In this document: one piece after another, positions 52,093-60,778 of the stretch
How positions within the stretch are numbered: the stretch's first letter is position 1
Layout: each line of letters begins with the position of its first letter
NCBI GenBank assembly: GCA_035556735.1
Contig: DATMFF010000009.1
Span: 1-64,000, forward strand
Direction: 5' to 3'
Length of the DNA: 64,000 bases
Origin: CANJBX01 sp035556735
GTDB lineage: Bacteria; Pseudomonadota; Alphaproteobacteria; Rhizobiales; Xanthobacteraceae
The notes under the pieces: model-generated
Seen by the model: only the letters and a program-made list of their open reading frames with translations
The model's database searches: none
What the model was told of the DNA's origin: nothing
Program-made: the position numbers and the translations under genes

Positions 52093-52122
52093 GACGAAGA
52101 GGCCCGAACTGCGTCCTAGGGG

Positions 52123-52386
52123 GTGGCGGTGAAGACGCAGCTCGCCAATGCGGGCGCGGCCGGTTTCGCGGGCAATGTCATCGTCGGCGGCGTCGTGGGC
52201 ATGGCCGTCGATGCGGCGAGCGGCGCGACCAACGAGCATTGCCCCAATCCCGTCGCCGTCACGCTGCGCCGGCTCGACCGCAACGGACGGCCGATGGGCG
52301 AGCCGGTGTCGCCAGCGGCGCATTGCCAGCCGCCGCTCACTCCCGACGCGGCCGCGCAGGCGAGCGGACACACGGCGGTGCAGTAA
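52123..52386 (+). pseudogene. 3' part of the interrupted lipoprotein gene
   Basis: 87 codons starting VKTQLANAGAAGFAGN, then GGVVGMAVDAASGATNEHCP and NPVAVTLRRL, the glycine-zipper-like end of the small lipoprotein family whose start is at 49884. It has no signal peptide of its own, and the GTG at 52123 has no good ribosome site. High G+C returns here. Probably not expressed as a functional lipoprotein. Confidence 0.65.
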
Positions 52387-52443
52387 GACGCCGTCGTCGC
52401 GCCCGTCGCCGGTCAGGCGTGCAGGCCGCCGGGCCGCGTCGCG

Positions 52444-53409
52444 TCAATCGACCTTGATGCCGGCTTCCTTGATGACGGCGGCCCAGCGCGCCTCGTCCTT
52501 CGCCATCGTCTCCTTGAGCTCGGCGGGCGACAGCCAGCGCGGGATCGTTCCCAGCCGCTGCATCTGCGCCGCGACCTCCGGGTCGTTGAGGACCGTCTTG
52601 AGCGCGTCGCTGAGCTTGTTCGCGGCGGCGTCGGGCGTCGCGGCCGGCGCGAACATGGCCATCCAGGATTCGACCTCGACGCCGGGAAGCGCCTCGCCGA
52701 GTGTCGGAACGTCGCCGAGCTGCGGCAGCCGCGCCTTGCTGATCGTGACGAGGGCGCGCACCTTGCCCGTTTTGATGTGGGGCTCGGCAGCCTGCGCCGA
52801 CGCGACGTAGAGCGGGATCACGCCGGCGAGCAGGTCGTTCATGCCCGGCGCCGCGCCCCGGTAGGGAATGTGCTGGATGGGCGCGCCGGTGGCGCTCTTG
52901 ATCAGCTCCATCGACATGTGATGCGCCGTGCCGGTTCCCGGCGAGCCATACGACAGCTTCGTCGGGTTGGCCTTGGCGAAGGCGGCCATTTCCTTGAGGT
53001 CGCGATACGGCTCCGACGCCTGCGTCACGATCAGCAGCGGCGAGGAGCCGACGCGGCCGATCGGGCGCAGGTCCTTCTTCGCGTCGTAGGGAATATTCTT
53101 GTAGAGGCTCGGATTGATCGTGATGCTGTTCGAGCAGATCAGCACGGTGTAGCCGTCGGGATTGGCCTTGGCGACGCTGCTGATCGCGACGTTCTCCGCG
53201 CCGCCGGGCCTGTTCTCGATCACGACCGACTGGCCGAGCGTGTCGGACAGCTTGCGCCCGACGAAGCGCGCGATCGCGTCCATGCCGCCGCCCGCGGCCT
53301 GCGTCACCACCAGGGTGATGGGGCGTGACGGAAAGTCGGATTGGGCATGCGCGGCCGCCGCCCCCATCAATCCCAACGCCAAAGACACTGCGGCTGCTGC
53401 GAGCTTCAC
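52444..53409 (-). CDS. TctC/Bug-family periplasmic substrate-binding protein (B)
   Basis: A 321-residue TctC-type protein. A Sec signal peptide (MKLAAAAVSLALGLMGAAAAHA) precedes the mature SDFPSRPITLVVTQAAGGGMD. Family motifs GGGMDAIARFVGRKL, VIENRPGGA, YGSPGTGT and IPYRGAAPGMNDLLAG are present. No membrane partners are nearby. Start at 53409 opens directly with the signal peptide. The ligand, probably a carboxylate, is unknown. Confidence 0.92.
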   Translation of the reverse strand: MKLAAAAVSLALGLMGAAAAHAQSDFPSRPITLVVTQAAGGGMDAIARFVGRKLSDTLGQSVVIENRPGGAENVAISSVAKANPDGYTVLICSNSITINPSLYKNIPYDAKKDLRPIGRVGSSPLLIVTQASEPYRDLKEMAAFAKANPTKLSYGSPGTGTAHHMSMELIKSATGAPIQHIPYRGAAPGMNDLLAGVIPLYVASAQAAEPHIKTGKVRALVTISKARLPQLGDVPTLGEALPGVEVESWMAMFAPAATPDAAANKLSDALKTVLNDPEVAAQMQRLGTIPRWLSPAELKETMAKDEARWAAVIKEAGIKVD

Positions 53410-53533
53410 GGGGCGTCTCCTCTCCTGATGGCCGTCTGGTTCGGGCCTTGCAGGGAAGGCTACGGCAGTCCGCGCCTACGCTCCAGATCGTGGTTGTGCA
53501 TGGAGCTTGTGCCGATGTCGCAGTGCTCGTCGG

Positions 53534-54982
53534 CTATCGCGCGCGCCGCGCGTGAGCGGGGCGGGCGGGCGGCAGGGTCGCGGCGATGGTGACGGCGCCC
53601 GCGATCGAGGCGAAGGCTGCCGCGACCAGCGCGATCGTGTAGCCCCCGGCCAGCGAGGCGATGCCGGCCGACAGCGCGATCCCGGCGAGCTGGGCGATGC
53701 GGCTCGCCGCGTTGTTGATGCCCGAGGCGAGGCCCTCGTCGGCGTCGGCGACGCTCGAGAGCACGGAGGCCGTGAGCGGCGCGACGAGCACGGCGAAGCC
53801 GAGGCCGAGCAGCGCCATCGGCGCGAGCACGCCGGCCGCGAGCGAGGCGTCCTGGCCGAATCCGAGCCACACGAATGCGCATGCGGCGAGGAGCGGCCCC
53901 GCGATCAGCATGGTGCGTGCGCCGATCCTGTCGGCCAGCGCGCCGAAGGCGCGTGAGAGCAGGCCCATGGCGAGCGTGAAGGGAAGCAGCGCGGCGCCGA
54001 CGGCGGTGGGGCCGAGGCCACGGCGCTCCATCAGGTCGAACGGCAGCAGGAAGAACATGATCGAGAGCGCGGCGTAGATCAGCAGCGTCGCGACGTTGAG
54101 GCCGGCGAAGGCGCGGTTTCCCGCCAGCCGCGGCGGCGTCATCGGATGCGAGGTGCGGCGCTCCCAGAGGGCATAGAGCGCAAGCCCGGCACAGGCCGCG
54201 AGGCCGGCGAGCGCGACGATGCCGGCGGGCACGCTGCGCGCGCGGCCCTCGCCGGGACCGATCTCGCTGAGCGCGAAGGCGAGCGCGGCCAGCGCCGCCG
54301 CCAGGATCGCGGCGCCGGTGATGTCGAAGGCGCGCGCCTCGCGCCGGTCGGGCGGGGCCGCCAGGGCGAGGATCGCGACCGCCGCGACCGCGATCGGCGG
54401 ATTGATCCAGAACACCGCGCGCCAGTCGATCGTCTCGGTGAGCCAGCCGCCGAGCACGGGGCCGCCGGCGGTGGTCAGCGCCGATGCCGCCGCCCAGGTG
54501 CCGATCGCGCGGTTGCGCTCGGCGCGCGGATAGGTCGCGCCGATCAGCGCAAGGCTCGCGGGCGTGACCAGCGCCGCCGCGGTTCCCTGCGCAACGCGCG
54601 CGGCGATGAGCCAGCCGGTGCTAGGGGCGAGCGCGCAGGCGATGGAGGCGAGGCCGAACAGCAGACAGCCCGCCCGCAGGATGCGCGCCTTGCCGTAGAC
54701 GTCCGCGAGCGCGCCGCCGATCAGCGTGAGCGCGGCGAGCGCGAGCACGTAGCCGTTGAGCACCCACTGCACCGCGGCGAAGTCGGCGCCCAGATCCTCG
54801 CGCAGGCGGGGCAGCGCCACGGTCAGCGCCGAGCCGTCGATGAACGCCATCGAGGAGGCGAGGATGCAGGCGGCGAGGACAAGCCGGCGCCGACGCGGCG
54901 CGATCTCGCGGCCAAGCTCGCGCGGGCAGGGCTCGGCGGCGATGATGCCGCGGCTGCAGGGCTCGGCGAATGGCTGCGCCAC
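53534..54982 (-). CDS. MFS drug-export family transporter (DHA2/EmrB-QacA type)
   Basis: A 482-residue transporter with about 14 membrane helices, the DHA2 count. Motifs include IDGSALTVALPRL in helix 1, GGALADVYGKAR (motif A), and GWLTETIDWRAVFWINPP of the QacA/EmrB family. The GTG start at 54982 has GGGAGGT five bases upstream; the frame to 55126 extends towards the tRNA and is not convincing. No regulator or membrane-fusion partner is adjacent. Substrate unknown; efflux of drugs or metabolites is the family role. Confidence 0.88.
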   Translation of the reverse strand: MAQPFAEPCSRGIIAAEPCPRELGREIAPRRRRLVLAACILASSMAFIDGSALTVALPRLREDLGADFAAVQWVLNGYVLALAALTLIGGALADVYGKARILRAGCLLFGLASIACALAPSTGWLIAARVAQGTAAALVTPASLALIGATYPRAERNRAIGTWAAASALTTAGGPVLGGWLTETIDWRAVFWINPPIAVAAVAILALAAPPDRREARAFDITGAAILAAALAALAFALSEIGPGEGRARSVPAGIVALAGLAACAGLALYALWERRTSHPMTPPRLAGNRAFAGLNVATLLIYAALSIMFFLLPFDLMERRGLGPTAVGAALLPFTLAMGLLSRAFGALADRIGARTMLIAGPLLAACAFVWLGFGQDASLAAGVLAPMALLGLGFAVLVAPLTASVLSSVADADEGLASGINNAASRIAQLAGIALSAGIASLAGGYTIALVAAAFASIAGAVTIAATLPPARPAHARRAR

Positions 54983-55132
54983 GCGGCACCTCCCGCTGAT
55001 GTATGGGCCGTCAGCGCCGAGGCGAATGTCACGCCGCAACGTGACCGGCCGGTGGCCGGAACGATCGCCGCGCGACCAAATTCGCCTTGGAATGCAGTGA
55101 CCCCGGCGATATGTATGGCCAGCCAATGGCTT

Positions 55133-55209
55133 GGTCCCGTAGCTCAGCAGGATAGAGCAGCGGTTTCCTAAACCGAAGGTCGGAAGTTCGAGTCTTCCCG
55201 GGACCGCCA
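55133..55209 (+). tRNA. tRNA-Arg (anticodon CCT)
   Basis: A 77-base cloverleaf: acceptor GGTCCCG pairs with CGGGACC, D-arm TAGCTCAGCAGGATAGAGCA, anticodon loop TTCCTAA with anticodon CCT (reads AGG), T-arm with GTTCGAGTC, discriminator G and encoded CCA. The anticodon stem has four good pairs and a mismatch at the base (G-A). It lies between the MFS gene and a small secreted-protein gene; no attachment-site repeat or integrase was found beside it. Confidence 0.95.
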
Positions 55210-55312
55210 GTTTCTCCGCTCAGCCAGCCCTGACAATCACCGTGCTGCTCCCGCCTATCCCCCGCTGCAACTTCCGCGTAGCCTGTCCGCGCAGGCAGCT
55301 TCCGGGGCGGGG

Positions 55313-55690
55313 ATGCGCAGCATTTGGATCTTGATGGTCTGCATTGGCGTCGCGGCGCTGTCGGGGCAGCCGGCGCGCGCGCTGAGCGAGATGACGGCGA
55401 TCGTGCAGTACGACTGTCAGCAGGCCCAATGCAGTCTCAAGTGCTGGGGAACCGGCGGCAACATCGAGTTCACATATCGCAGCGTCACGGTGTTCCAGTG
55501 GAAGGAGCACCCGCGTCGGCTGTGGATCTCCTCCGACAGCGGGCAGTACGTGGTCGGCGACGACACATCGTGCAAGTTCGAGGGGACACCGAAGTTCAAG
55601 TACGAGACGGTTCCCCTCGGCCCGCCGCCGCAGCCGCAATGCACGTGTATCGGCAACCAGTGCTTCCCGCCCGGGTGCAACACCCGTTAG
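55313..55690 (+). CDS. Small secreted cysteine-rich protein
   Basis: A 125-residue protein with a signal peptide (MRSIWILMVCIGVAALSGQPARA) and a mature part of about 100 residues holding eight Cys (YDCQQAQCSLKCWG, TSCKF, QCTCIGNQCFPPGC). The even count suggests four disulfides in the periplasm or outside the cell. I recognise no family. A GGGGCGGGG-type site precedes the ATG. It lies 103 bases downstream of the tRNA. Confidence 0.7.
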   Translation: MRSIWILMVCIGVAALSGQPARALSEMTAIVQYDCQQAQCSLKCWGTGGNIEFTYRSVTVFQWKEHPRRLWISSDSGQYVVGDDTSCKFEGTPKFKYETVPLGPPPQPQCTCIGNQCFPPGCNTR

Positions 55691-55781
55691 GGCGCGAAAA
55701 CGGCCGTTCACCAAGACAGTATCGCCCCTGACCGGGCGGCCGGCCCCGGAACCATCAGTGCCGAGCCTCGTTGATGGGGTC

Positions 55782-55964
55782 ATGGCAGATGACCTCACCC
55801 CCCAGGAAGAACGCCGCGGCACGCGCAAGCTCATGCTGTGGGCGGTCATCATCGCCGCGATCATCCTGGTCGCGGGCATGGTGTGGCCGTTCCTGCCCAA
55901 CGACGGCTTCTTGGCCTCGAAGGACGTCGGGCAGACGCAAGGGTCGGCGCCGCCGCAGCGTTAG
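55782..55964 (+). CDS. Small single-pass membrane protein, 60 residues
   Basis: MADDLTPQEERRGTRK, then one hydrophobic helix (LWAVIIAAIILVAGMVWPF, about 19-37) and a short polar tail ending SAPPQR. The charge pattern puts the N-terminus in the cytoplasm. The ATG at 55782 is preferred to a GTG at 55758. Function unknown. Confidence 0.55.
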   Translation: MADDLTPQEERRGTRKLMLWAVIIAAIILVAGMVWPFLPNDGFLASKDVGQTQGSAPPQR

Positions 55965-56122
55965 GTCTCGGCGCGCCATCCGGCCGCCGCCGCGATCCGC
56001 CGCCATCCCGCCCGCAAAAAATGAAAAGCCCCACAAAGGCGATTGCCGCAGCGACCACGGCACGCATATTTTGGGACTGACCCGGCCGAGCGCCCGCGCG
56101 GCCTTCGACAATCAGATCCCGC

Positions 56123-56809
56123 ATGCTCGACAAGCGCGTAGCGTCCCTCGCCGACAGTGTCGCCGGTATCCGCGACGGCGCGACCGTTCTCATCGGCGGT
56201 TTCGGCAACGCCGGCATCCCGGTCGAGTTGATCGACGCGCTGATCGAGCAGGGCGCGAAAGGCCTCACCATCGTCGCCAACAATGCGGGCGCCGGACGCA
56301 CCGACATCGCCAAGCTGATGGCGACCGGGCGCGTGCGCAAGATCGTGTGCTCCTATCCACGCTCCGCCGGCTCGGTGGTGTTCGAGGAACTCTATGCCGC
56401 AGGCAAGATCGAGCTGGAGCTGGTGCCGCAGGGCACCCTGTCCGAGCGCATGCGCGCCGCGGGCGCCGGCATCGGCGGCTTCTTCACGCCGACGGCGGCG
56501 GGAACGAAGCTCGGCGAAGGCAAGGAGACGCGCATGATCGACGGGCGCCTGCACGTGTTCGAGGCGCCGCTGCGCGGCGACGTCGCGCTGATCAAGGCCG
56601 AAACCGCCGACCGCTGGGGTAATCTGACGTTCCATCTCTCCGCGCGCAACTTCGCGCCGACCATGGCGATGGCGGCCGATCTCACCGTAGTGCAGGCGCG
56701 CCGCGTGGTCGAGCTCGGCCGCATCGATCCCGAGCAGGTGGTGACGCCCGGCATCTTCGTGGATCGTGTCGTGGAAGTGGCCAACCCGCAGGCGGCAGGG
56801 CAGGCGTAA
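56123..56809 (+). CDS. pcaI: 3-oxoacid/3-oxoadipate CoA-transferase subunit A
   Basis: A 228-residue alpha subunit of a family I CoA-transferase. The CoA-binding GGFGNAGIPVELIDAL and VANNAGAG motifs and NLTFHLSARNFAPTMAMAAD near the end fit PcaI/ScoA. With the beta subunit 31 bases downstream it moves CoA from succinyl-CoA to 3-oxoadipate or a 3-oxoacid. The other pca genes are absent, so 3-oxoadipate as substrate is the likely but unproven choice. Confidence 0.88.
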   Translation: MLDKRVASLADSVAGIRDGATVLIGGFGNAGIPVELIDALIEQGAKGLTIVANNAGAGRTDIAKLMATGRVRKIVCSYPRSAGSVVFEELYAAGKIELELVPQGTLSERMRAAGAGIGGFFTPTAAGTKLGEGKETRMIDGRLHVFEAPLRGDVALIKAETADRWGNLTFHLSARNFAPTMAMAADLTVVQARRVVELGRIDPEQVVTPGIFVDRVVEVANPQAAGQA

Positions 56810-56840
56810 CATGGCTCTCCCGCGCGCATCGAGGTGACCC

Positions 56841-57509
56841 ATGCCAGTCAAGCCGCTCACCCGCGATGAGATCGCCCGCCGCGTCGGCCGCGACATTCCC
56901 GACGGCGCCTATGTCAACCTCGGCATCGGCCTGCCGACGCTGGTTGCGAACTACGTGCCGTCCGACCGCGAGGTCGTCTATCACAGCGAGAACGGCATCC
57001 TCGGCATGGGCCCCGCGCCCAAGCCGGGTGAGGAGGACCCCGACCTGATCAACGCCGGCAAGCAGCCGGTCACGCTGGTGCCGGGCGCTGCGATTTTCCA
57101 TCACACCGATGCGTTCGCGATGATCCGCGGCGGACACATCGATCTCGCGCTGCTCGGCGCGATGCAGGTCGCCGCCAACGGCGACCTCGCGAACTGGGCG
57201 ACCGGCGACGAGACGTTTCCGCCCGCGGTGGGCGGGGCGATGGACTTGGGCGCCGGCGCCGCCAGCGTATGGGTGCTGATGGATCACACCGCCAAAGACG
57301 GCACGCCGAAGATCCTCGAGCGCTGCACCTACCCGCTCACCGCCGCCGGTGTGGTCGACCGCATCTACACCAATCTCGCGGTCATCGAGGTGACGGTCGA
57401 CGGCCTGCTGGTGCGTGAGATGGCGCCCGGGCTCGAGTTCGACGAGCTGCAGGGCAGGACCGGCGCCAAGCTCCGCCTCGCCAACGACTGGCGCACGGTC
57501 ACGGTGTGA
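56841..57509 (+). CDS. pcaJ: 3-oxoacid/3-oxoadipate CoA-transferase subunit B
   Basis: A 222-residue beta subunit. The active-site Glu is E50 in YHSENGILGMGP, the SENG motif that forms the glutamyl-CoA intermediate. NLGIGLPTLVANY and DLGAGAASVWVLMDHTAKDG are also typical. GAGGTGA lies just before the ATG. Forms the enzyme with the preceding gene. Confidence 0.9.
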   Translation: MPVKPLTRDEIARRVGRDIPDGAYVNLGIGLPTLVANYVPSDREVVYHSENGILGMGPAPKPGEEDPDLINAGKQPVTLVPGAAIFHHTDAFAMIRGGHIDLALLGAMQVAANGDLANWATGDETFPPAVGGAMDLGAGAASVWVLMDHTAKDGTPKILERCTYPLTAAGVVDRIYTNLAVIEVTVDGLLVREMAPGLEFDELQGRTGAKLRLANDWRTVTV

Positions 57510-57727
57510 TCCTTGTCTATCCGGTGACGTGATACCGCACGTCCCGTGGTGCCCTGCGCAAGCGCAACAGGTTTGCGGCAAAGACGTCAAAAATCGTGGC
57601 GAATTAGCAGCTTCCGGCCAATTCAACGTAAAGAGGTTGCAATTCAGGATGCGGCTCGCGCGGCGGTTGTCCGGGGTGCGCCCGACGACGCCGGCGATGG
57701 ACGCAGGACACGAACGCACGCCCGCTC
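57510..57727. other. 218-base gap before the DctP-type gene
   Basis: No gene seen. A stretch around 57590-57650 is less G/C-rich and may hold the promoter of the DctP-GGDEF/EAL pair; no clear hexamers were identified. Confidence 0.3.
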
Positions 57728-58741
57728 ATGGTGCAGTGGCTGATGACAGGACTTGTTCTGGGCCTGCTCGCGTGCGCCGCGCCGGCGCGCGCGGAGCCGG
57801 TCCGGCTCAAGCTCGCGTACCTGTTCTCCGATCGGACCAGCCTGTTCATCGACCTGATCAAGCCGTTCGTCGACGCGGTGAACAGGGAGGCGCGGGGCCA
57901 GCTTGCCATCGACGTCTACGCCAGCGGCGCGCTGGGCAAGGCTCCCGCGCAGCAGATCCGGCTCGTGCTGGACGGCACCGCCGACATCGCTTTCGTCGTG
58001 CCCGGCAGCACCGAGCGCTTCATCGACAACGCTGTCATCGAACTCCCCGGCCTCTTTCAGGGGCTGCGCGAGGCGAGCGTCGTGTTCGCCCGGCTGATGG
58101 CGGCCAACGCATTGCGCGGCTACGAGCAATTCCACGTCGTCGGCGCATTCGCCACCGAGCCGGAAACCATCCATATGCGTTCTCCGGTGCGCTTCCTCGA
58201 CGACCTGCGCGGCAAGCGCATCCGCAGCAGCAGCCCGATCGAGGCCGCGGCCTTGAGCAAGCTCGGCATGGTGCCGCGCATCATGCCGGCGTCTGAATCC
58301 GCCGATGCCATCAGCAGCGGCCTCGTCGACGGCGCGGCGGTGGCGCCGGCCTTGTTGCGGGAGTTCGGCATCGGCCGTGTCACTGCCTATCACTACCTGC
58401 TGCGCACGAGCGCTGGGCCGCTTGCCCTGCTGATGAACCGCGCAAAGTTCGACAGCCTGCCGCCGGGCGCGCAGGCGGTCATCCGCCGCCACAGCGGCGA
58501 ATGGGCCGCGACGCGTTTCGCCGACGGCTACGAGAAGCTCAACAGCCAGGCGATCGAGCAACTGCGCAAGGATCCGCGCCGCAGCGTGGTCACGCCGACC
58601 ACCGCGGAGTTCGACCGCGCGCAGGTCGCCTTCACATCGGTGGTCGACGATTGGGCTGCGGGTGACGGGCATCGCGCGGCGCTGTTGCGGAAAGCACAAG
58701 CCGAGATTCGCCGCTTCAGGTCGGAGCGTGTCGTCCAGTGA
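57728..58741 (+). CDS. TRAP-type (DctP) periplasmic substrate-binding protein
   Basis: A 337-residue TRAP substrate-binding protein with a Sec signal peptide ending near PARAEP and the DctP fold (FVDAVNREARGQLAIDVYASGALG, DDLRGKRIRSSSPIEAAALSKLG). The invariant Arg of the family that binds the ligand carboxylate fits RIRSS. No DctQ/DctM permease genes follow. Instead a membrane GGDEF-EAL protein starts 35 bases downstream on the same strand, so this protein may feed a signalling sensor rather than a transporter. Confidence 0.87.
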   Translation: MVQWLMTGLVLGLLACAAPARAEPVRLKLAYLFSDRTSLFIDLIKPFVDAVNREARGQLAIDVYASGALGKAPAQQIRLVLDGTADIAFVVPGSTERFIDNAVIELPGLFQGLREASVVFARLMAANALRGYEQFHVVGAFATEPETIHMRSPVRFLDDLRGKRIRSSSPIEAAALSKLGMVPRIMPASESADAISSGLVDGAAVAPALLREFGIGRVTAYHYLLRTSAGPLALLMNRAKFDSLPPGAQAVIRRHSGEWAATRFADGYEKLNSQAIEQLRKDPRRSVVTPTTAEFDRAQVAFTSVVDDWAAGDGHRAALLRKAQAEIRRFRSERVVQ

Positions 58742-58776
58742 CGGCCCGTTCGTAGAAGGCACGAGATGTTTCTTCC

Positions 58777-60744
58777 ATGATGCCCTCCGCCACCACGTCG
58801 ATCCGGCGCAACATCGGGGCCTTCGCCGCGATCTTCCTCGTGCTGATCGGCGGCACCTGGCTCGCCGTGCGGCTCACCGTGGATCATCTGCTCTACCAAA
58901 GCGCGACCAACTCCGCCCGCCACTGGGCGCACTATCTCGCCGAAAGCGTCGGCGATCTCGAACAGATCGCGGCCGGCGAACAGCCGTCCGCAGCAAGCCT
59001 GGCGTTTCTGCGGAACGCGGGACGATCCGGCGTCGTGTTCCGCTATGAGATATTCAATCGCTACGGCTTCTCGCAACTCGCCTCGGACCACGAGACGGTG
59101 AAGCCGGTCGATCTGTCCGAATATAACGCCGATGCCGCCGCGGCGATTGCGTCAGGCCGGTCGGTGGTCGGCGTCCACGAGGGCTCGCCGCCCGTGCTCC
59201 CGTCCTATTACGCACGCGCCTACGTGCCCGTGCGCCAGGACGGCGAGCCCGTGGCGGTCGTCGCCGCCTATGTCGATCAGACTGCGCAGCGCAACGAGCT
59301 TTACGCGACGTTCCTGCTGGCCGCCGCCGCCTTGTGCCTGCTCACCGCGCTCTCGTTCGGAATTCCGGCGGTCGCCTGGTATCTTCGCACGCGCGAGAAG
59401 CAACATGCCGAGGGCCGCATTCGATATCTCGCGCGCCACGACGCGCTGACCGGTCTCGCCAATCGCGCCCACGCGACGGAACTGCTCGAACGCGAGCTTG
59501 CCGTCCTGCCCGCGACCGGAACGGGACTCGCCGTGCATTTCCTGAACCTCGATCATTTCAAGCAGATCAACGACACGCTGGGAAACGAGGGCGGCGACTT
59601 CCTGCTCAAGACCGTCGCCGAGCGGATGCAGGCGGTCTCGCGTGCCGGGGACGTCGTCGCGCATCTGGGCGGCGACGAGTTCCTCGCGATCCAGGTGGCG
59701 GTGCACGAGAGGCAGGAGGTGGAGCAGTTTGCGCATCGTCTGATGACCACCGTCTCGGCCCCCATGGTGTTCAAGGAGCACCCGATCACGCCGGAGGCGA
59801 CGATCGGCGTTGCCGTCGCCCCCGCGGACGGCGCCACCGCGGCGCGCATCGTCAAGAGCGCCGGGCTCGCGCTGCACGAGGGCAAGAGGAGCGGCCGTAA
59901 CTGCATCCGCTTCTTCAAGCCGGAAATGGACCAGTCGATGCAGGCGCGTCTGCGGATGGAGAAGATCATTCGCGACGCCGCGGCGGAGGAACGCTTCGAG
60001 CTGAACTATCAGCCGATCTTCCAGGTCCACGACCGCAAGCTGGTCGGTTTCGAAGCCTTGCTGCGGCTCAAGGATGAGAGCGGAACGCCGATCCCGCCGG
60101 CCTCCTTCATTCCGGTGGCCGAGGATATCCGCCTCATCGGCAAGATCGGCGAATGGGTGGTGCGGCGCGCCTGCCTGACCGCCATGATGTGGCCGAGCGA
60201 CCTGACCGTCGCCATCAACCTGTCGCCGGCCCAGTTCGAGAGCGAAGGCATCAGCCGGACGGTCGCTGCCGCGCTGCGCGATACCGGCCTGGAGGCCCAT
60301 CGACTGGAGCTCGAGATCACCGAGTCGCTGCTGCTGCACAGCAGCGAGCCTGTGTCCCTCGAGCTGACGCGGCTCAAGGAGCTGGGCGTGGCGATCGTGA
60401 TGGACGATTTCGGCACCGGCTACTCGAGTCTCAGCTACCTGTGGCGATTCCCGTTCGACAAGATCAAGATCGACCGCAGTTTCATGCAGGGTCTCGATTC
60501 CAATGGCCGCCACGCCGCGACCGTCGTCAAGACGATCATCGCGCTCGGGCGTGAGCTCCACATGCGCGTCACCGTCGAGGGCGTGGAGACCGAGGAGCAT
60601 GCCGTTTTCCTCGAGCGCGCGCACGCCGATCTCGCCCAGGGGTTCTATTTCGGCCGTCCGATGCCGGCGGAGGAACTGGGCGCCTTCATGCTCAAGATGT
60701 TCCGGCGCTTGCTGGAGCGTCCGCGCGGCGCCGAAGCCGGCTAG
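58777..60744 (+). CDS. Membrane GGDEF-EAL cyclic-di-GMP protein
   Basis: A 655-residue protein. Two membrane helices (about 12-35 and 182-205) enclose a periplasmic sensor region of about 145 residues. A GGDEF domain with an intact active-site GGDEF at 298-302 and an EAL domain with EAL at 426-428 and DDFGTGYSSL follow. Both catalytic signatures are kept, so it could make or break cyclic-di-GMP; which dominates cannot be told. The short gap after the DctP gene suggests that the binding protein controls its periplasmic domain. The ATG-ATG start at 58777/58780 is ambiguous by one codon. Confidence 0.92.
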   Translation: MMPSATTSIRRNIGAFAAIFLVLIGGTWLAVRLTVDHLLYQSATNSARHWAHYLAESVGDLEQIAAGEQPSAASLAFLRNAGRSGVVFRYEIFNRYGFSQLASDHETVKPVDLSEYNADAAAAIASGRSVVGVHEGSPPVLPSYYARAYVPVRQDGEPVAVVAAYVDQTAQRNELYATFLLAAAALCLLTALSFGIPAVAWYLRTREKQHAEGRIRYLARHDALTGLANRAHATELLERELAVLPATGTGLAVHFLNLDHFKQINDTLGNEGGDFLLKTVAERMQAVSRAGDVVAHLGGDEFLAIQVAVHERQEVEQFAHRLMTTVSAPMVFKEHPITPEATIGVAVAPADGATAARIVKSAGLALHEGKRSGRNCIRFFKPEMDQSMQARLRMEKIIRDAAAEERFELNYQPIFQVHDRKLVGFEALLRLKDESGTPIPPASFIPVAEDIRLIGKIGEWVVRRACLTAMMWPSDLTVAINLSPAQFESEGISRTVAAALRDTGLEAHRLELEITESLLLHSSEPVSLELTRLKELGVAIVMDDFGTGYSSLSYLWRFPFDKIKIDRSFMQGLDSNGRHAATVVKTIIALGRELHMRVTVEGVETEEHAVFLERAHADLAQGFYFGRPMPAEELGAFMLKMFRRLLERPRGAEAG

Positions 60745-60778
60745 GGCTGGGATCGCCGGGGCTGCGGCCGACGTGGCT

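Larger units (their letters stand above)
49974..52122. other. Accessory insertion of about 2.1 kb splitting a lipoprotein gene
   Basis: Bounded by the two halves of a lipoprotein gene. The DNA inside is visibly richer in A and T and uses more A/T-ending codons than both flanks. It carries an unknown 296-residue protein, a GYF_2-domain protein and possibly a 32-residue ORF, all on the plus strand. No transposase, integrase, terminal inverted repeat or clear target duplication was found. About 40 codons of the target seem to be lost, so it may be a replacement rather than a clean insertion. Confidence 0.6.

Noticed and set aside
49960..52140. Target-site duplication flanking the insertion
   Set aside because: Only a GTGGC pentamer is shared near both junctions, which is too short and common to count.
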